NCBI RefSeq assembly: GCF_004216665.1
Contig: NZ_SGWY01000001.1
Span: 186,001 to 250,000, forward strand
DNA length: 64,000 nt
DNA from: Agromyces ramosus
Lineage (GTDB): Bacteria; Actinomycetota; Actinomycetes; Actinomycetales; Microbacteriaceae
Direction of reading: 5' to 3'
Below are positions 1-7,532 of this stretch, one piece after another. The notes beneath the pieces were generated by a model. That model saw only the letters and a program-made list of their open reading frames with translations. It did no database searches and had not been told where the DNA came from. Position 1 is the stretch's first letter. Every line of letters begins with the position of its first letter. The position numbers were made by a program, and so were the translations under genes.

Positions 1-332
1 CGGATGAGGAGGAACGGCGACTCGAGCATGAGCCGCAGGATGAACGAGAACCGCTCGGGCTCGAACTCCTCGATCGGGCGCACGTGCTGGATCCCCGCGT
101 TGTTCACGAGGACGTCGGCCTCGAGCGTCAGGTCCGCGAGCGCCGCCGTGTCGCCGAGGTCCACCTGCCATGCCTCGCCGCCGACCTCCTCCGCCACGCG
201 TGCGGCGGCCTCGCCGTTGAGGTCGGCGATCACGACGTGCGCCCCGGCCGCGGCGAAGGCGCGCGCGCACGCCTCGCCGATGCCGCTCGCGCCCCCGGTC
301 ACGACGGCCCGCCGCCCGGTGAGATCGGTCAC
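1..332 (-). CDS. SDR-family 3-hydroxybutyrate dehydrogenase-like protein (C-terminal part outside window)
   Basis: The N-terminal 110 residues of a short-chain dehydrogenase are visible; the rest lies beyond base 1. The Rossmann glycine motif VTGGASGIGEA, an adenine-ribose-type Asp after the second strand (VVIADLNGE) and the NNAG motif are all present. The stretch from NAGIQHV through PIEEF to ILRLMLESPFLLIR resembles NAD-dependent D-3-hydroxybutyrate dehydrogenases, which oxidise 3-hydroxybutyrate to acetoacetate. It starts at a GTG that overlaps the stop of the upstream TetR gene (GTGA, 329-332), so it is the last visible gene of the transporter/acyl-CoA synthetase operon. The substrate is inferred from this motif and the context; another hydroxyacid or alcohol is possible because the catalytic Ser-Tyr-Lys region is outside the window. 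Confidence 0.8.
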   Translation of the reverse strand, partial: MTDLTGRRAVVTGGASGIGEACARAFAAAGAHVVIADLNGEAAARVAEEVGGEAWQVDLGDTAALADLTLEADVLVNNAGIQHVRPIEEFEPERFSFILRLMLESPFLLI

Positions 333-1012
333 GATTCCTCCTTCTCCGGCGCGCCGTCGCGCCGGTCTCCTGCGAGCTCGGGGCGGCCGAGGGCTCCCCC
401 GATGAACCGCATCATCTCGTCCAGCACGTGCGGGGGGACCTCCCGGGTGCCGCTCGCCGTGGGGTCCGCGTCGTCGCCGGGCGCGGCGTCGGGGTCGCCC
501 CAGAGCACCCAGCGCATGCCGATCATCTCGCCGATGCCCATCAGCGCCCATGCGGCGACCGTCGGGTCGATGTCGCCGATCTCGCCGTCCTCCGCGGCAT
601 CGCGGAGGCCGTCGATGTAGCCCTCGACGATGCGGGTGTAGTGCAGTCGCAGCGCATCGGGTGAGACGAGCTCGGCCTCGCGCACGACCCGGTAGAGCGC
701 GGGATGCTCGGCGGTGAACCGGAAGAACGCCGCGAAGCCCGCCCGCTCGGCCTCGAGCCGGCTCGTCGCCCCGCGTGCACCCTCGCTCATCGCCTGGCGG
801 ACGCGGTGGTTGAGGTCCTCCACGAGCTCGTTGAAGATGTCGAGCTTCGTGTCGAAGTACAGGTAGAACGTGCCCTGGCCGACGCCCGCGCGGTCGGTGA
901 TGCGCGACACGGATGCCTCGTGGTAGCCGTGGTCGGCGAACACCCGCTCGGCGGCCGCGAGCAGCTTTCGGCGGGTCTCGACGCCCCGGGCGGTGCGTGG
1001 GCTGGCGCTCAT
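329..1012 (-). CDS. TetR/AcrR family transcriptional regulator
   Basis: This 227-residue protein has an N-terminal TetR helix-turn-helix at about residues 10-60: it starts with TRRKLLAAAERVFADHGY, followed by VSRITDRAGVGQGTFYLYF, whose GTFYLYF ending is typical of the family. The C-terminal two-thirds is an all-helical ligand-binding and dimerisation domain. Its ATG overlaps the stop of the acyl-CoA synthetase gene (ATGA) and its stop overlaps the SDR start, so it is translated with the catabolic genes. The likely role is a local repressor responding to an acyl-CoA or the free acid. A candidate operator, an inverted repeat, lies between the operon and the divergent thiolase at 7449-7468; this link is inference. 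The C-terminus is charged and low in complexity. Confidence 0.9.
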   Translation of the reverse strand: MSASPRTARGVETRRKLLAAAERVFADHGYHEASVSRITDRAGVGQGTFYLYFDTKLDIFNELVEDLNHRVRQAMSEGARGATSRLEAERAGFAAFFRFTAEHPALYRVVREAELVSPDALRLHYTRIVEGYIDGLRDAAEDGEIGDIDPTVAAWALMGIGEMIGMRWVLWGDPDAAPGDDADPTASGTREVPPHVLDEMMRFIGGALGRPELAGDRRDGAPEKEES

Positions 1013-2583
1013 CGGGACTCCCCCGCCGACGCGTCGACGTGCGGGACGGCCCCCGAGGCGACCCGCTCCGCGAGTTCACGCCGCAGCACCTTGCCCGCGG
1101 TGGAGCGGGGCAGCTCGTCGACGAAGTGCACCTCGCGGGGCACCTTGAAGCGCGCGAGCGACTCCGCGACGAACTGCGCGAGCTCGGCGGCATCCGTCAC
1201 GCGGCCCCGCTGCACCACCACCCAGGCCGCTCCCGCCTCGCCCCAGCGCTCGTCGGGCACGCCGACGACCGCGACGTCGGCGACGGCGGGATGCCCCGTG
1301 AGCACGGCCTCGACCTCGGCGGGGGCGACGCCCTCGCCGCCCGAGATGTAGATGTCCGAGATCCGGTCGACGATCGTGAAGTAGCCGTCGACGTCGCGAC
1401 GCACGAGGTCGCCGGTTCGGAGCCACCCGTCGACGAGTGCGGCGGCGGTCGCGGCGGGGTCGCGGAAGTACCCGGCGAACACCGACGGCCCGCGCACGAG
1501 CAGTTCGCCCTCGGCCGCGCCGGGGAGGTGCTCGCCCGTGACGGGGTCGGCGACGGCCACGTCGACGTGCGGGTACGGCCGGCCGGCCGAGCCGGCGCGG
1601 GACCGCGCGTCCTCATCGGGCAGGCACAGCACGTTGGGCGACGCCTCGGTGAGCCCGTAGCCCTGCGTGAGCGCCACGTCGCGCGCGTGCCAGGCCCGCA
1701 GCAGCGCGGGCGGCATCGGCGCGCCGCCGACGATCGCGTGCGCGAGGCTCGACAGGTCGGTGCCCTCGAAGTCGGGATGCTGCGCGAGGAACAGGTAGTT
1801 CGCCGGAACCCCCATCATCGTGGTGATGCGCCGCTCCTGGAGGAGGTGCAGCACGCGCCCCGGATCGAACGTGCGCTCGAGCACCACGGTCGCGCCCGTC
1901 CACCAGGCCAGCAGCGGCTGGATGTTCCACCCGCCCACGTGGTACTGCGGCAGCACGGCGAGCACGGTGTCCGCCGCGCCGATCTCGGCGATGCGCGAGA
2001 ACGAGAGGTTGGTCCAGAAGCAGTTGAGGTGCGTGAGCACCGCGCCCTTCGGCCGTGCGGTCGTGCCGGACGTGAAGATGATGAGCAGTGCGTCGTCGTC
2101 GGCCACGTCGACGCGGTCGACGGATGTCGCGCGTCGCAGGTCGACCGCCGGTGCGGGCACCTCGGACTCGACCCCGTGCGCGCCGAGCGGCGCGTTCGGG
2201 ATGCGTCGGGCGAGCCGCGACAGGGTCGCCCGTCCGAGCGACTCGAACTCGCCCTCGACGAGCAGCAGGGCCGGCTCGGCGATCTCGAGCTGCTCCGCGA
2301 GCTCGCGCGGGGCCAGCCGCCAGGAGAGCGGCACGAGCGCGAGCCCGGCCTTGGCGCACGCGAAGAACAGCACGACGTGGTCGGCGCTGTTGCCGGTGAT
2401 CGTCGCGACGCGGTCGCCGATCGCATAGCCGGCGGCGCGGAACGCCCCGGCGAGCCGTTCGGCGCGCGCGTCGAGCTCGCGGTACGTCACGACGACGCCA
2501 CGGTCGTCGATCGCGATGCGCTCGGGCGTGGCGCGGGCGCGGTCGCGGGTCCACCGTCCGAGGGTGTGCAGGCCGTCAGGCAT
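1009..2583 (-). CDS. AMP-dependent acyl-CoA synthetase/ligase
   Basis: This is a 524-residue ANL-superfamily adenylating enzyme. It carries the P-loop motif FTSGTTARPKG, the A5 motif GYGLTEASP, the A7/A8 motifs GWLRTGD and SDIYISGGEGVAP, and the C-terminal motif STAGKVLRRE with the catalytic lysine. The family activates a carboxylic acid with ATP and then forms its CoA thioester. The start MPDGLHTLGR at 2583 overlaps the livM stop by 8 bp; a longer upstream reading would run through livM and is rejected. It follows the importer genes and precedes TetR and the SDR, so it probably activates the imported acid or its oxidation product. Acetoacetate would fit the neighbouring dehydrogenase and thiolase, but the substrate cannot be read from the sequence. 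Confidence 0.9.
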   Translation of the reverse strand: MPDGLHTLGRWTRDRARATPERIAIDDRGVVVTYRELDARAERLAGAFRAAGYAIGDRVATITGNSADHVVLFFACAKAGLALVPLSWRLAPRELAEQLEIAEPALLLVEGEFESLGRATLSRLARRIPNAPLGAHGVESEVPAPAVDLRRATSVDRVDVADDDALLIIFTSGTTARPKGAVLTHLNCFWTNLSFSRIAEIGAADTVLAVLPQYHVGGWNIQPLLAWWTGATVVLERTFDPGRVLHLLQERRITTMMGVPANYLFLAQHPDFEGTDLSSLAHAIVGGAPMPPALLRAWHARDVALTQGYGLTEASPNVLCLPDEDARSRAGSAGRPYPHVDVAVADPVTGEHLPGAAEGELLVRGPSVFAGYFRDPAATAAALVDGWLRTGDLVRRDVDGYFTIVDRISDIYISGGEGVAPAEVEAVLTGHPAVADVAVVGVPDERWGEAGAAWVVVQRGRVTDAAELAQFVAESLARFKVPREVHFVDELPRSTAGKVLRRELAERVASGAVPHVDASAGESR

Positions 2584-3751
2584 CCGCGGCCTCCTCCGTT
2601 TCGACCGGGTGCTGCTTCCGACCCGTTCGGATGCGCTGCGGAATCCCCGCGATCCCCCCGGGCAGGAACAGCACCACGAGGATGAAGAGCGTTCCCAGAA
2701 TGAACAGCGGTTCGGACAGCGGCACGCGGAGCACGGCGGGCAGTCCGGCGATGAAGTCGGAGCCCGCGAGCGCCGTGAGTCGCTGGTCGAGCAGTGTGTA
2801 GACGATACCGCCCACGATGGCCCCCCAGCGATAGCCCACCCCGCCGAGCACGACGATGACGAGCAGCGTGAGGGTGAAGTCCGCGGTCGCGATGCGCGGC
2901 GACGCACCCGATTGCAGCAGCAGGTAGCCCATGCCCGCGACCGCCGCGAGCACCGACGCGACGATGAAGATGAGCAGCTTCACGGTGTACGGCCGGAGGC
3001 CGATGACCCGGACCCGCAGCTCGTTCTCGCGCACCGCCTCGGCCACGTGTCCCGCTCGGCTGCGCTCGACCCACAGCACCACCAGGTACACGAACACGAG
3101 CACGCCGAGCGCGAGCCAGTAGAGGTTGCGGGTGTTCACCACGCCGACGAGCGCGTCGGGCACGTGCTCGATGTCGAGCGAGAGCCCCTCGTCGCCGCCG
3201 GTCGCGCCACCCGGGTTGCGGCGGATGAGCACCGAGCCCGCCTGCGCGAACGCGAGCGTCACCATGGCGAACGAGATGCCGGTGACCCGAAGGGCGAGCG
3301 ACCCCACGGTCGCGGCGAGCACGATGCCGACCACCAGCGTGACGGCGATCGAGCCCAGGAAGATGAGCTCGCTCGGCCATGCCACGGGCGCGAACGCGTA
3401 GAGGGTCATGCCGAGGCCGTAGGCGCCGGCCGCGAAGAAGAGGGCGTGCCCGAACGAGAGCAGGCCGGCGAGGCCGAACATCATGCGGTAGCTCAGCGCG
3501 AGCGCCGCGATGAGCATCGCGTAGGCGAGCAGCTGCAGCGTGCCGGGCGTGTACGTGGGTCCTGGCAGCACGCCGGGGATGTCGATCGCGAGCAGCGGCA
3601 GGATCGCGAGCAACACGACGAGGGCGACGCCGCCGGCGAGGAGGAGGAGCGGGCGCCGCGCGGATGCCGCGGGCGGCGGCGTGGGGCCAGTGGTCGTGTC
3701 GCGCGTGGGCGCGTCGACCGGCGCAGCGGCATCCGTTCTCTGCTGGTTCAT
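2576..3751 (-). CDS. livM: Branched-chain amino acid-type ABC transporter permease LivM
   Basis: This 391-residue membrane protein has about ten hydrophobic segments after a 30-residue Ala/Pro/Thr-rich cytoplasmic N-terminus. The LivM signatures GLLSFGHALFFAAGAYG and FKGASPR-like LLQSGASPRIATADFTLTL are present, as is the conserved VVLGGVGYRWGAIVGG segment that contacts the ATPases. With LivH it forms the translocation path of a HAAT-family importer. The ATG at 3751 overlaps the livH stop (ATGA), and its stop lies 8 bp inside the acyl-CoA synthetase start. Members of this family carry branched-chain amino acids but also aromatic acids, urea and short organic acids. The catabolic neighbours here argue for an organic acid rather than leucine. 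Confidence 0.92.
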   Translation of the reverse strand: MNQQRTDAAAPVDAPTRDTTTGPTPPPAASARRPLLLLAGGVALVVLLAILPLLAIDIPGVLPGPTYTPGTLQLLAYAMLIAALALSYRMMFGLAGLLSFGHALFFAAGAYGLGMTLYAFAPVAWPSELIFLGSIAVTLVVGIVLAATVGSLALRVTGISFAMVTLAFAQAGSVLIRRNPGGATGGDEGLSLDIEHVPDALVGVVNTRNLYWLALGVLVFVYLVVLWVERSRAGHVAEAVRENELRVRVIGLRPYTVKLLIFIVASVLAAVAGMGYLLLQSGASPRIATADFTLTLLVIVVLGGVGYRWGAIVGGIVYTLLDQRLTALAGSDFIAGLPAVLRVPLSEPLFILGTLFILVVLFLPGGIAGIPQRIRTGRKQHPVETEEAADA

Positions 3752-4623
3752 GCGGCCTTCCCCATGAGTCCACGCGGGCGCACGAGGAGCACCGCGGCGA
3801 GCGCGATCACCACGACGAGGTCGCCGGTGCCGCCCAGGTAGTAGTTCGCGAACTGCTGCAGCACCGCCACGAGCACCGAGGCGATCGCGGCCCCCGTGAG
3901 CGACCCCAGCCCGCCGATCACGGTGACGATGAACGCGAAGATGAGCAGCACGGAGCCCAGGTGCGCCGACACGTAGCCGTAGTAGACGGAGGCGAGCACC
4001 CCGCCGAGTCCCGCGGCCGCCCCGCCGATCGCGAACACGATCGTGAAGGAGCGGCGCACGTCGATGCCGAGCGCGGTGACCATCGACCGGTTCTCGACGC
4101 CGGCGCGGATGATGAGCCCATAGCGGGTGCGCTGGAGGAACAGCACGATGCCGCCGAGTACGAGCAGCGCGCAGGCGATCAGGAGGAACCGGTCGTTCGG
4201 GATCTTCGCCCCGAGGATCTCGGTGGTCTCGCCCAGCCACTCGGGCTTCTGCGTGTAGATCGGGTCGGTGCCCCAGATGCCCTCGAACAGTGCGACGCTC
4301 GCGAGCGCGAGCCCGACGGTGACGAGCGCCTGCTCGATGTGGCGTTCGTAGAGGCGGCGGATGAGGAGGTACTCGGTCGCGGCGGCCACCACCGCGCCGA
4401 CGAGCATGCCGACCAGGGCCGACAGCGCGAGCCCGGCCCAGGTGCCGTCGGAGACCCGTCGGCCGACCTCCCAGCCGAGGAAGGCCGAGATCGTGAGGAA
4501 CGAGCCGTGCGCGAAGTTGAGCACCCCCATGAGGCCGTAGATGAGCGACAGGCCGCTCGCCACGAGGAAGTAGAGTGCGCCGAGGCCGAGCCCGGTGATG
4601 ACGAGGAGGAGCAGGGTGCTCAT
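3748..4623 (-). CDS. livH: Branched-chain amino acid-type ABC transporter permease LivH
   Basis: This is a 291-residue inner-membrane permease of typical LivH length with about eight transmembrane helices. The family features GLSLIYGLMGVLNFAHGSF near the N-terminus, the GIDVRRSFTIVFAIGGAAAGLGGVL core and the ATPase-coupling region VIGGLGSLTGAAIASVLV are visible. It pairs with LivM and the LivG/LivF ATPases. Its ATG overlaps the livF stop (ATGA at 4620-4623) and its own stop overlaps the livM start, which indicates coupled translation at fixed stoichiometry. Nothing in the sequence is unusual. Confidence 0.93.
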   Translation of the reverse strand: MSTLLLLVITGLGLGALYFLVASGLSLIYGLMGVLNFAHGSFLTISAFLGWEVGRRVSDGTWAGLALSALVGMLVGAVVAAATEYLLIRRLYERHIEQALVTVGLALASVALFEGIWGTDPIYTQKPEWLGETTEILGAKIPNDRFLLIACALLVLGGIVLFLQRTRYGLIIRAGVENRSMVTALGIDVRRSFTIVFAIGGAAAGLGGVLASVYYGYVSAHLGSVLLIFAFIVTVIGGLGSLTGAAIASVLVAVLQQFANYYLGGTGDLVVVIALAAVLLVRPRGLMGKAA

Positions 4624-5357
4624 CGGGACTCCCCTTCCGAGGCGTTCTGGCCTTCAGCGGCGTCGTGCACGCCGAGGTATCGCTGGATCCGGTCCTCGTC
4701 GTCGAGGAGGTCGGACGCCGCGCCGGTGAAGACCACGCGACCGCCCGAGAGCACCACCACGCGCTCGGCGAGCGCGCGGATGACGTGCAGGTTCTGCTCG
4801 ACGAGCAGGATCGGAACGGTCCTCGCGGCCTCCGCGAGCGCGGCCGCCACCTCGTCGACGATGCGCGGGGCGAGCCCCTTCGTCGGCTCGTCGACGAGGA
4901 GGAGGCGGTTCTCGTTCACGAGCGCCCTGGCGAGGGAGACCATCTGCTGCTGCCCGCCTGAGAGTGTGCCCGCCCGCTGGGCGCGGCGCTCCACGAGGTC
5001 GGGGAACAGCCGGTCGACGAGTTCGCGGCGCGGACGGTCGTCGCGCTCGGCCAGGCGCAGGTTCTCGCCCACGGTGAGGGCGCCGAAGACCTCGCGGTCC
5101 TCGGGCACGTAGCCGACACCGCGCTGGACGATGCGATGCGTCGGCAGCCGGTCGACACGGGTGCCCGCCAGGCGGACCTCGCCGGTGCGCTCGATCAGGC
5201 CGAGGATGGACTTGATCGTGGAGGTCTTGCCGACGCCGTTGCGCCCGAGCAGCGCCGTGACGCCCGACGCGGGGACCTCGAACGAGACGTCCTCCACGAC
5301 CTGCTGGCCGGCGATGCGCCCCGAGAGGCGGTCGACGACGAGGATCGGCTCGCTCAC
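4620..5357 (-). CDS. livF: ABC transporter ATP-binding protein LivF
   Basis: This is a 245-residue ABC ATPase. Walker A is GRNGVGKTS, the signature is LSGGQQQMVSLARAL, and Walker B is RLLLVDEPTKGLAP followed by a Q/H-loop region. The order and the TKGLAP extension are typical of LivF. The start is a GTG at 5357 overlapping the livG stop (GTGA, 5354-5357); a much longer frame upstream only reads through livG. The C-terminus has an Asp/Glu-rich tail (HDAAEGQNASEGESR). It energises import through LivH/LivM together with LivG. Confidence 0.93.
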   Translation of the reverse strand: MSEPILVVDRLSGRIAGQQVVEDVSFEVPASGVTALLGRNGVGKTSTIKSILGLIERTGEVRLAGTRVDRLPTHRIVQRGVGYVPEDREVFGALTVGENLRLAERDDRPRRELVDRLFPDLVERRAQRAGTLSGGQQQMVSLARALVNENRLLLVDEPTKGLAPRIVDEVAAALAEAARTVPILLVEQNLHVIRALAERVVVLSGGRVVFTGAASDLLDDEDRIQRYLGVHDAAEGQNASEGESR

Positions 5358-6109
5358 ACCGCCTCCCCGAGGTAGGCGGACTGCACGGCCGGATTCGCCA
5401 TGACGGCCTCCGGGGTGTCGACGGCGAGGAGCTCGCCGTGGTGCATGACCGCGACGCGGTCGACCAGGCCGAGCACGACCTCCATGTGATGTTCGACCAT
5501 GAGCACCGTGCGCCCGCCCCGGTGGAGGCCGCGGATGACCTCCGTGATCGCGGGCACGTCGCCGGAGGCGACGCCGGCCATCGGCTCGTCGAGGAGCACG
5601 ACCTTCGGGTCCATCGCGATGAGCATGGCGATCTCGACCTTGCGCTTCTCGCCGTGGGCGAGTCCGGCTGCGCCGGCGTCGGCGCGGCGCTCGAGCCCCA
5701 CCTCGGCCAGCGCGTCGAGGGCGACGCGAGTCGCGGCATCCGTGCGACGCGGGGTGCGGAAGACGGATGCCGCACCGCCCGCGTGGGCCTGGGCGGCCAG
5801 CCGGACGTTCTCGAGCACGGTGAGCCCGGGGAACAGGCTCGACGTCTGGAAGGTGCGCCCGAGGCCCGCGACCGCGCGCCGGTGGATCGGCTCGCGCGTC
5901 ACGTCCTGCCCGTCGAGTCGGACGACGCCCTCGGTGGGACGCACGACGCCGGAGACGACGTTGAAGAGCGTGGTCTTGCCCGCGCCGTTGGGCCCGATCA
6001 CTCCGAGCATCTCGCCCACCGGGATCTCGAGGGCGATGTCGTGCAGGATGCGGGCGCCGCCGATGCGGAGGCCGACGTGCTCGAGGCTGAGCACCGCGTG
6101 GTCGGTCAT
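5354..6109 (-). CDS. livG: ABC transporter ATP-binding protein LivG
   Basis: This is a 251-residue ABC ATPase and the second nucleotide-binding subunit of the importer. Walker A is GPNGAGKTTLFN. The signature loop is the LivG-type LAHGEKRKVEIAM rather than the canonical LSGGQ. Walker B is KVVLLDEPMAGVAS, and the MVEHHMEVV switch histidine follows. It is slightly shorter than many LivG proteins because the insert after Walker A is compact. Ninety bases separate it from the upstream binding-protein gene; that gap contains a strong hairpin (6163-6194), so livG and the genes after it are probably expressed below the binding protein. Confidence 0.93.
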   Translation of the reverse strand: MTDHAVLSLEHVGLRIGGARILHDIALEIPVGEMLGVIGPNGAGKTTLFNVVSGVVRPTEGVVRLDGQDVTREPIHRRAVAGLGRTFQTSSLFPGLTVLENVRLAAQAHAGGAASVFRTPRRTDAATRVALDALAEVGLERRADAGAAGLAHGEKRKVEIAMLIAMDPKVVLLDEPMAGVASGDVPAITEVIRGLHRGGRTVLMVEHHMEVVLGLVDRVAVMHHGELLAVDTPEAVMANPAVQSAYLGEAV

Positions 6110-6162
6110 GGCTGCCTTTGCGTGAGGGGACGTTTCTGGTGGACGGGACGTGCTGCCGGGGT

Positions 6163-6194
6163 CCGGCGACCGCGCTCGGGTGCGCGGCCGCCGG
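6163..6194 (-). terminator. Intercistronic hairpin between binding-protein gene and livG
   Basis: Two 13-base arms, 6163-6175 and 6182-6194, pair with a single A-C mismatch around a 6-base loop. There is no U-tract. The hairpin lies directly after the binding-protein stop and before livG. It therefore fits a partial terminator or a 3'-end stabiliser that keeps binding-protein mRNA in excess, as is common in ABC importer operons. The role is inferred; the pairing is read directly. Confidence 0.6.
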
Positions 6195-6199
6195 ATGGC

Positions 6200-7405
6200 T
6201 CACTCGCCGGCGACCGGCGGCGCGACCGTCTCGGCGTCGATCGTCTCGACCAGCTCGGGCACCCAGGTCGCACCGTCCTGCGTCAGCTTGGCCTGGTACA
6301 TCGGCTGGATCACCGCGTGGTCCTCCTCGCGGACCGTGATCTCACCCTTGACCGAGTCGAAGGTCCAGCCCTCGAGCGCGTCGATCATGCCGTCGACGGT
6401 GTCGCCGCCCTCGCGGATCGCCTGCACGATCATCTGCGCGGCGACGAAGCCGTCGGGCGAGAAGAGGTCGGGCGTGGCGCCGGCCTCCTCGAGGTGCTCG
6501 ATCATCGCGGCCTCCACCTCGGTGCCCGCGGCGCCGCCGAAGTAGTGGTTGAGGAACGAGATGTCGGCGGATGCGTCGCCGTAGGCGCCGTAGGTCGCCG
6601 TGTCGCCGAGTCCGGTGACCACGGGCACCGCGTCGAACACGCCCTGCTGGGCCAGCGCGGTCCACATGGCGCCCGAGGAGGCGCCGGCCCACGCGACGAA
6701 GACGAGGTCGGGCGATGCACCGAGCAGCTGCTGGGCGAACGGGGTGAACTCGGTGGCGTCCTCGGCCACGAGCACGCCCTCCACGGTGGCGCCCTGGCCG
6801 CCGAGCACGGCCTGCACGCCCGCAAGGTTGCCCTGGCCGAACGCGTTGTCCTGTGCGAAGACGACGACCTTCTTGCCGGCCGGGTCGCCGATGAACGTGC
6901 CGGCGGTGGCCACGTCCTGGTACGTCTGGCGGCCGGAGCGGAACGTGTACTCGTTGATCCCGGTGATCGCGTCGGCGGCGGCGGGCCCCGAGATGTAGAG
7001 GATCTTGTTCTGCGCGGCCTGCTCGGCGAGCGCGGTGGCGATGCCCGACGCGGCGGTGCCCGCGAGGATCTGGTAGCCCTGGCCGATGAAGTCCTTGGCC
7101 TTGGAGACGGCGGTGTCGGGGTTGCCCTGGTCGTCGGCCCACTCGATCTCGAGCTCGCGACCGTCGACGGTGCCGGTGCCGTCGGTGGCGTAGTCGAGGC
7201 CGGCCTCGAACCCGGCGGTGTACGCCGCGCCGTAGGCGGCGAGCGGGCCGGTCTGGCTCGTGAGCATCGCCACCTTCACCGGTGCTCCGGCATCGGTCGC
7301 TGCCGCGTCGCCGCCGCCGGATGCCGCGGTCGGGGCGCACCCGACGAGCGCAATGGTCGCGGCGGCGATGACGGCCGTCGCGAGGTACTTCTTCGTAACC
7401 CGCAT
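6200..7405 (-). CDS. ABC transporter substrate-binding lipoprotein (LivK/Peripla_BP_6 type)
   Basis: This is a 401-residue secreted receptor. It begins with a basic signal peptide and lipobox LVGC, so Cys23 is the probable lipidation site. An Ala/Gly/Asp-rich linker follows, and the mature domain begins VKVAMLTSQTGPLAAYG, the usual opening of type-I branched-chain-type binding proteins. The chosen start (MRVTKK) follows GAGAGG with 7-base spacing; the ATG-containing frame five codons upstream lacks such a site. It is the first gene of the importer operon. The ligand pocket cannot be assigned by eye. The catabolic genes downstream suggest a hydroxy- or keto-acid. Confidence 0.9.
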   Translation of the reverse strand: MRVTKKYLATAVIAAATIALVGCAPTAASGGGDAAATDAGAPVKVAMLTSQTGPLAAYGAAYTAGFEAGLDYATDGTGTVDGRELEIEWADDQGNPDTAVSKAKDFIGQGYQILAGTAASGIATALAEQAAQNKILYISGPAAADAITGINEYTFRSGRQTYQDVATAGTFIGDPAGKKVVVFAQDNAFGQGNLAGVQAVLGGQGATVEGVLVAEDATEFTPFAQQLLGASPDLVFVAWAGASSGAMWTALAQQGVFDAVPVVTGLGDTATYGAYGDASADISFLNHYFGGAAGTEVEAAMIEHLEEAGATPDLFSPDGFVAAQMIVQAIREGGDTVDGMIDALEGWTFDSVKGEITVREEDHAVIQPMYQAKLTQDGATWVPELVETIDAETVAPPVAGE

Positions 7406-7448
7406 GTGAGTGCCTCTCAACAGTGAATGGCTGGACGTGTATGAACGA

Positions 7449-7468
7449 ACCTGACAGGTGGTTCAGGT
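7449..7468. promoter_or_regulatory. Inverted repeat, candidate TetR operator in divergent promoter region
   Basis: A perfect inverted repeat ACCTGA-N8-TCAGGT lies between the divergent binding-protein and thiolase genes. It covers the -35 region of the thiolase promoter, whose -10 box is at 7479-7484. Its place is ideal for a regulator controlling both directions. The TetR protein encoded at 329-1012 is the obvious candidate, but binding is inference. Confidence 0.5.
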
Positions 7469-7478
7469 CTCAGGAAAG

Positions 7479-7484
7479 TACAAT
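7479..7484 (+). promoter_or_regulatory. -10 box of thiolase promoter
   Basis: TACAAT matches the TATAAT consensus at five of six positions and lies 48 bases before the thiolase ATG, predicting a leader of about 40 bases that contains the GAAGGAG ribosome site. No good -35 box is seen at 16-18 bp; the inverted repeat occupies that area. Confidence 0.5.
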
Positions 7485-7532
7485 AGAGTCGAACACGCAT
7501 CGCTCGCAACCCGTACGAAGGAGTCCCGGAAC

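Noticed and set aside
913..2685. Long plus-strand frame of 590 codons opposite the acyl-CoA synthetase
   Set aside because: The translation is Arg/Gly/His-rich and has no family motif, while the minus strand encodes a complete ANL enzyme.
2584..2907. Upstream extension of the acyl-CoA synthetase frame to 632 codons
   Set aside because: The extra residues are an out-of-frame reading of livM; the conserved protein begins at 2583.
5764..5773. Repeated CGGATGCCGC words as ends of mobile elements
   Set aside because: The copies are isolated 8-10-mers with no transposase, target duplication or common flanking sequence; they behave as a dispersed word.
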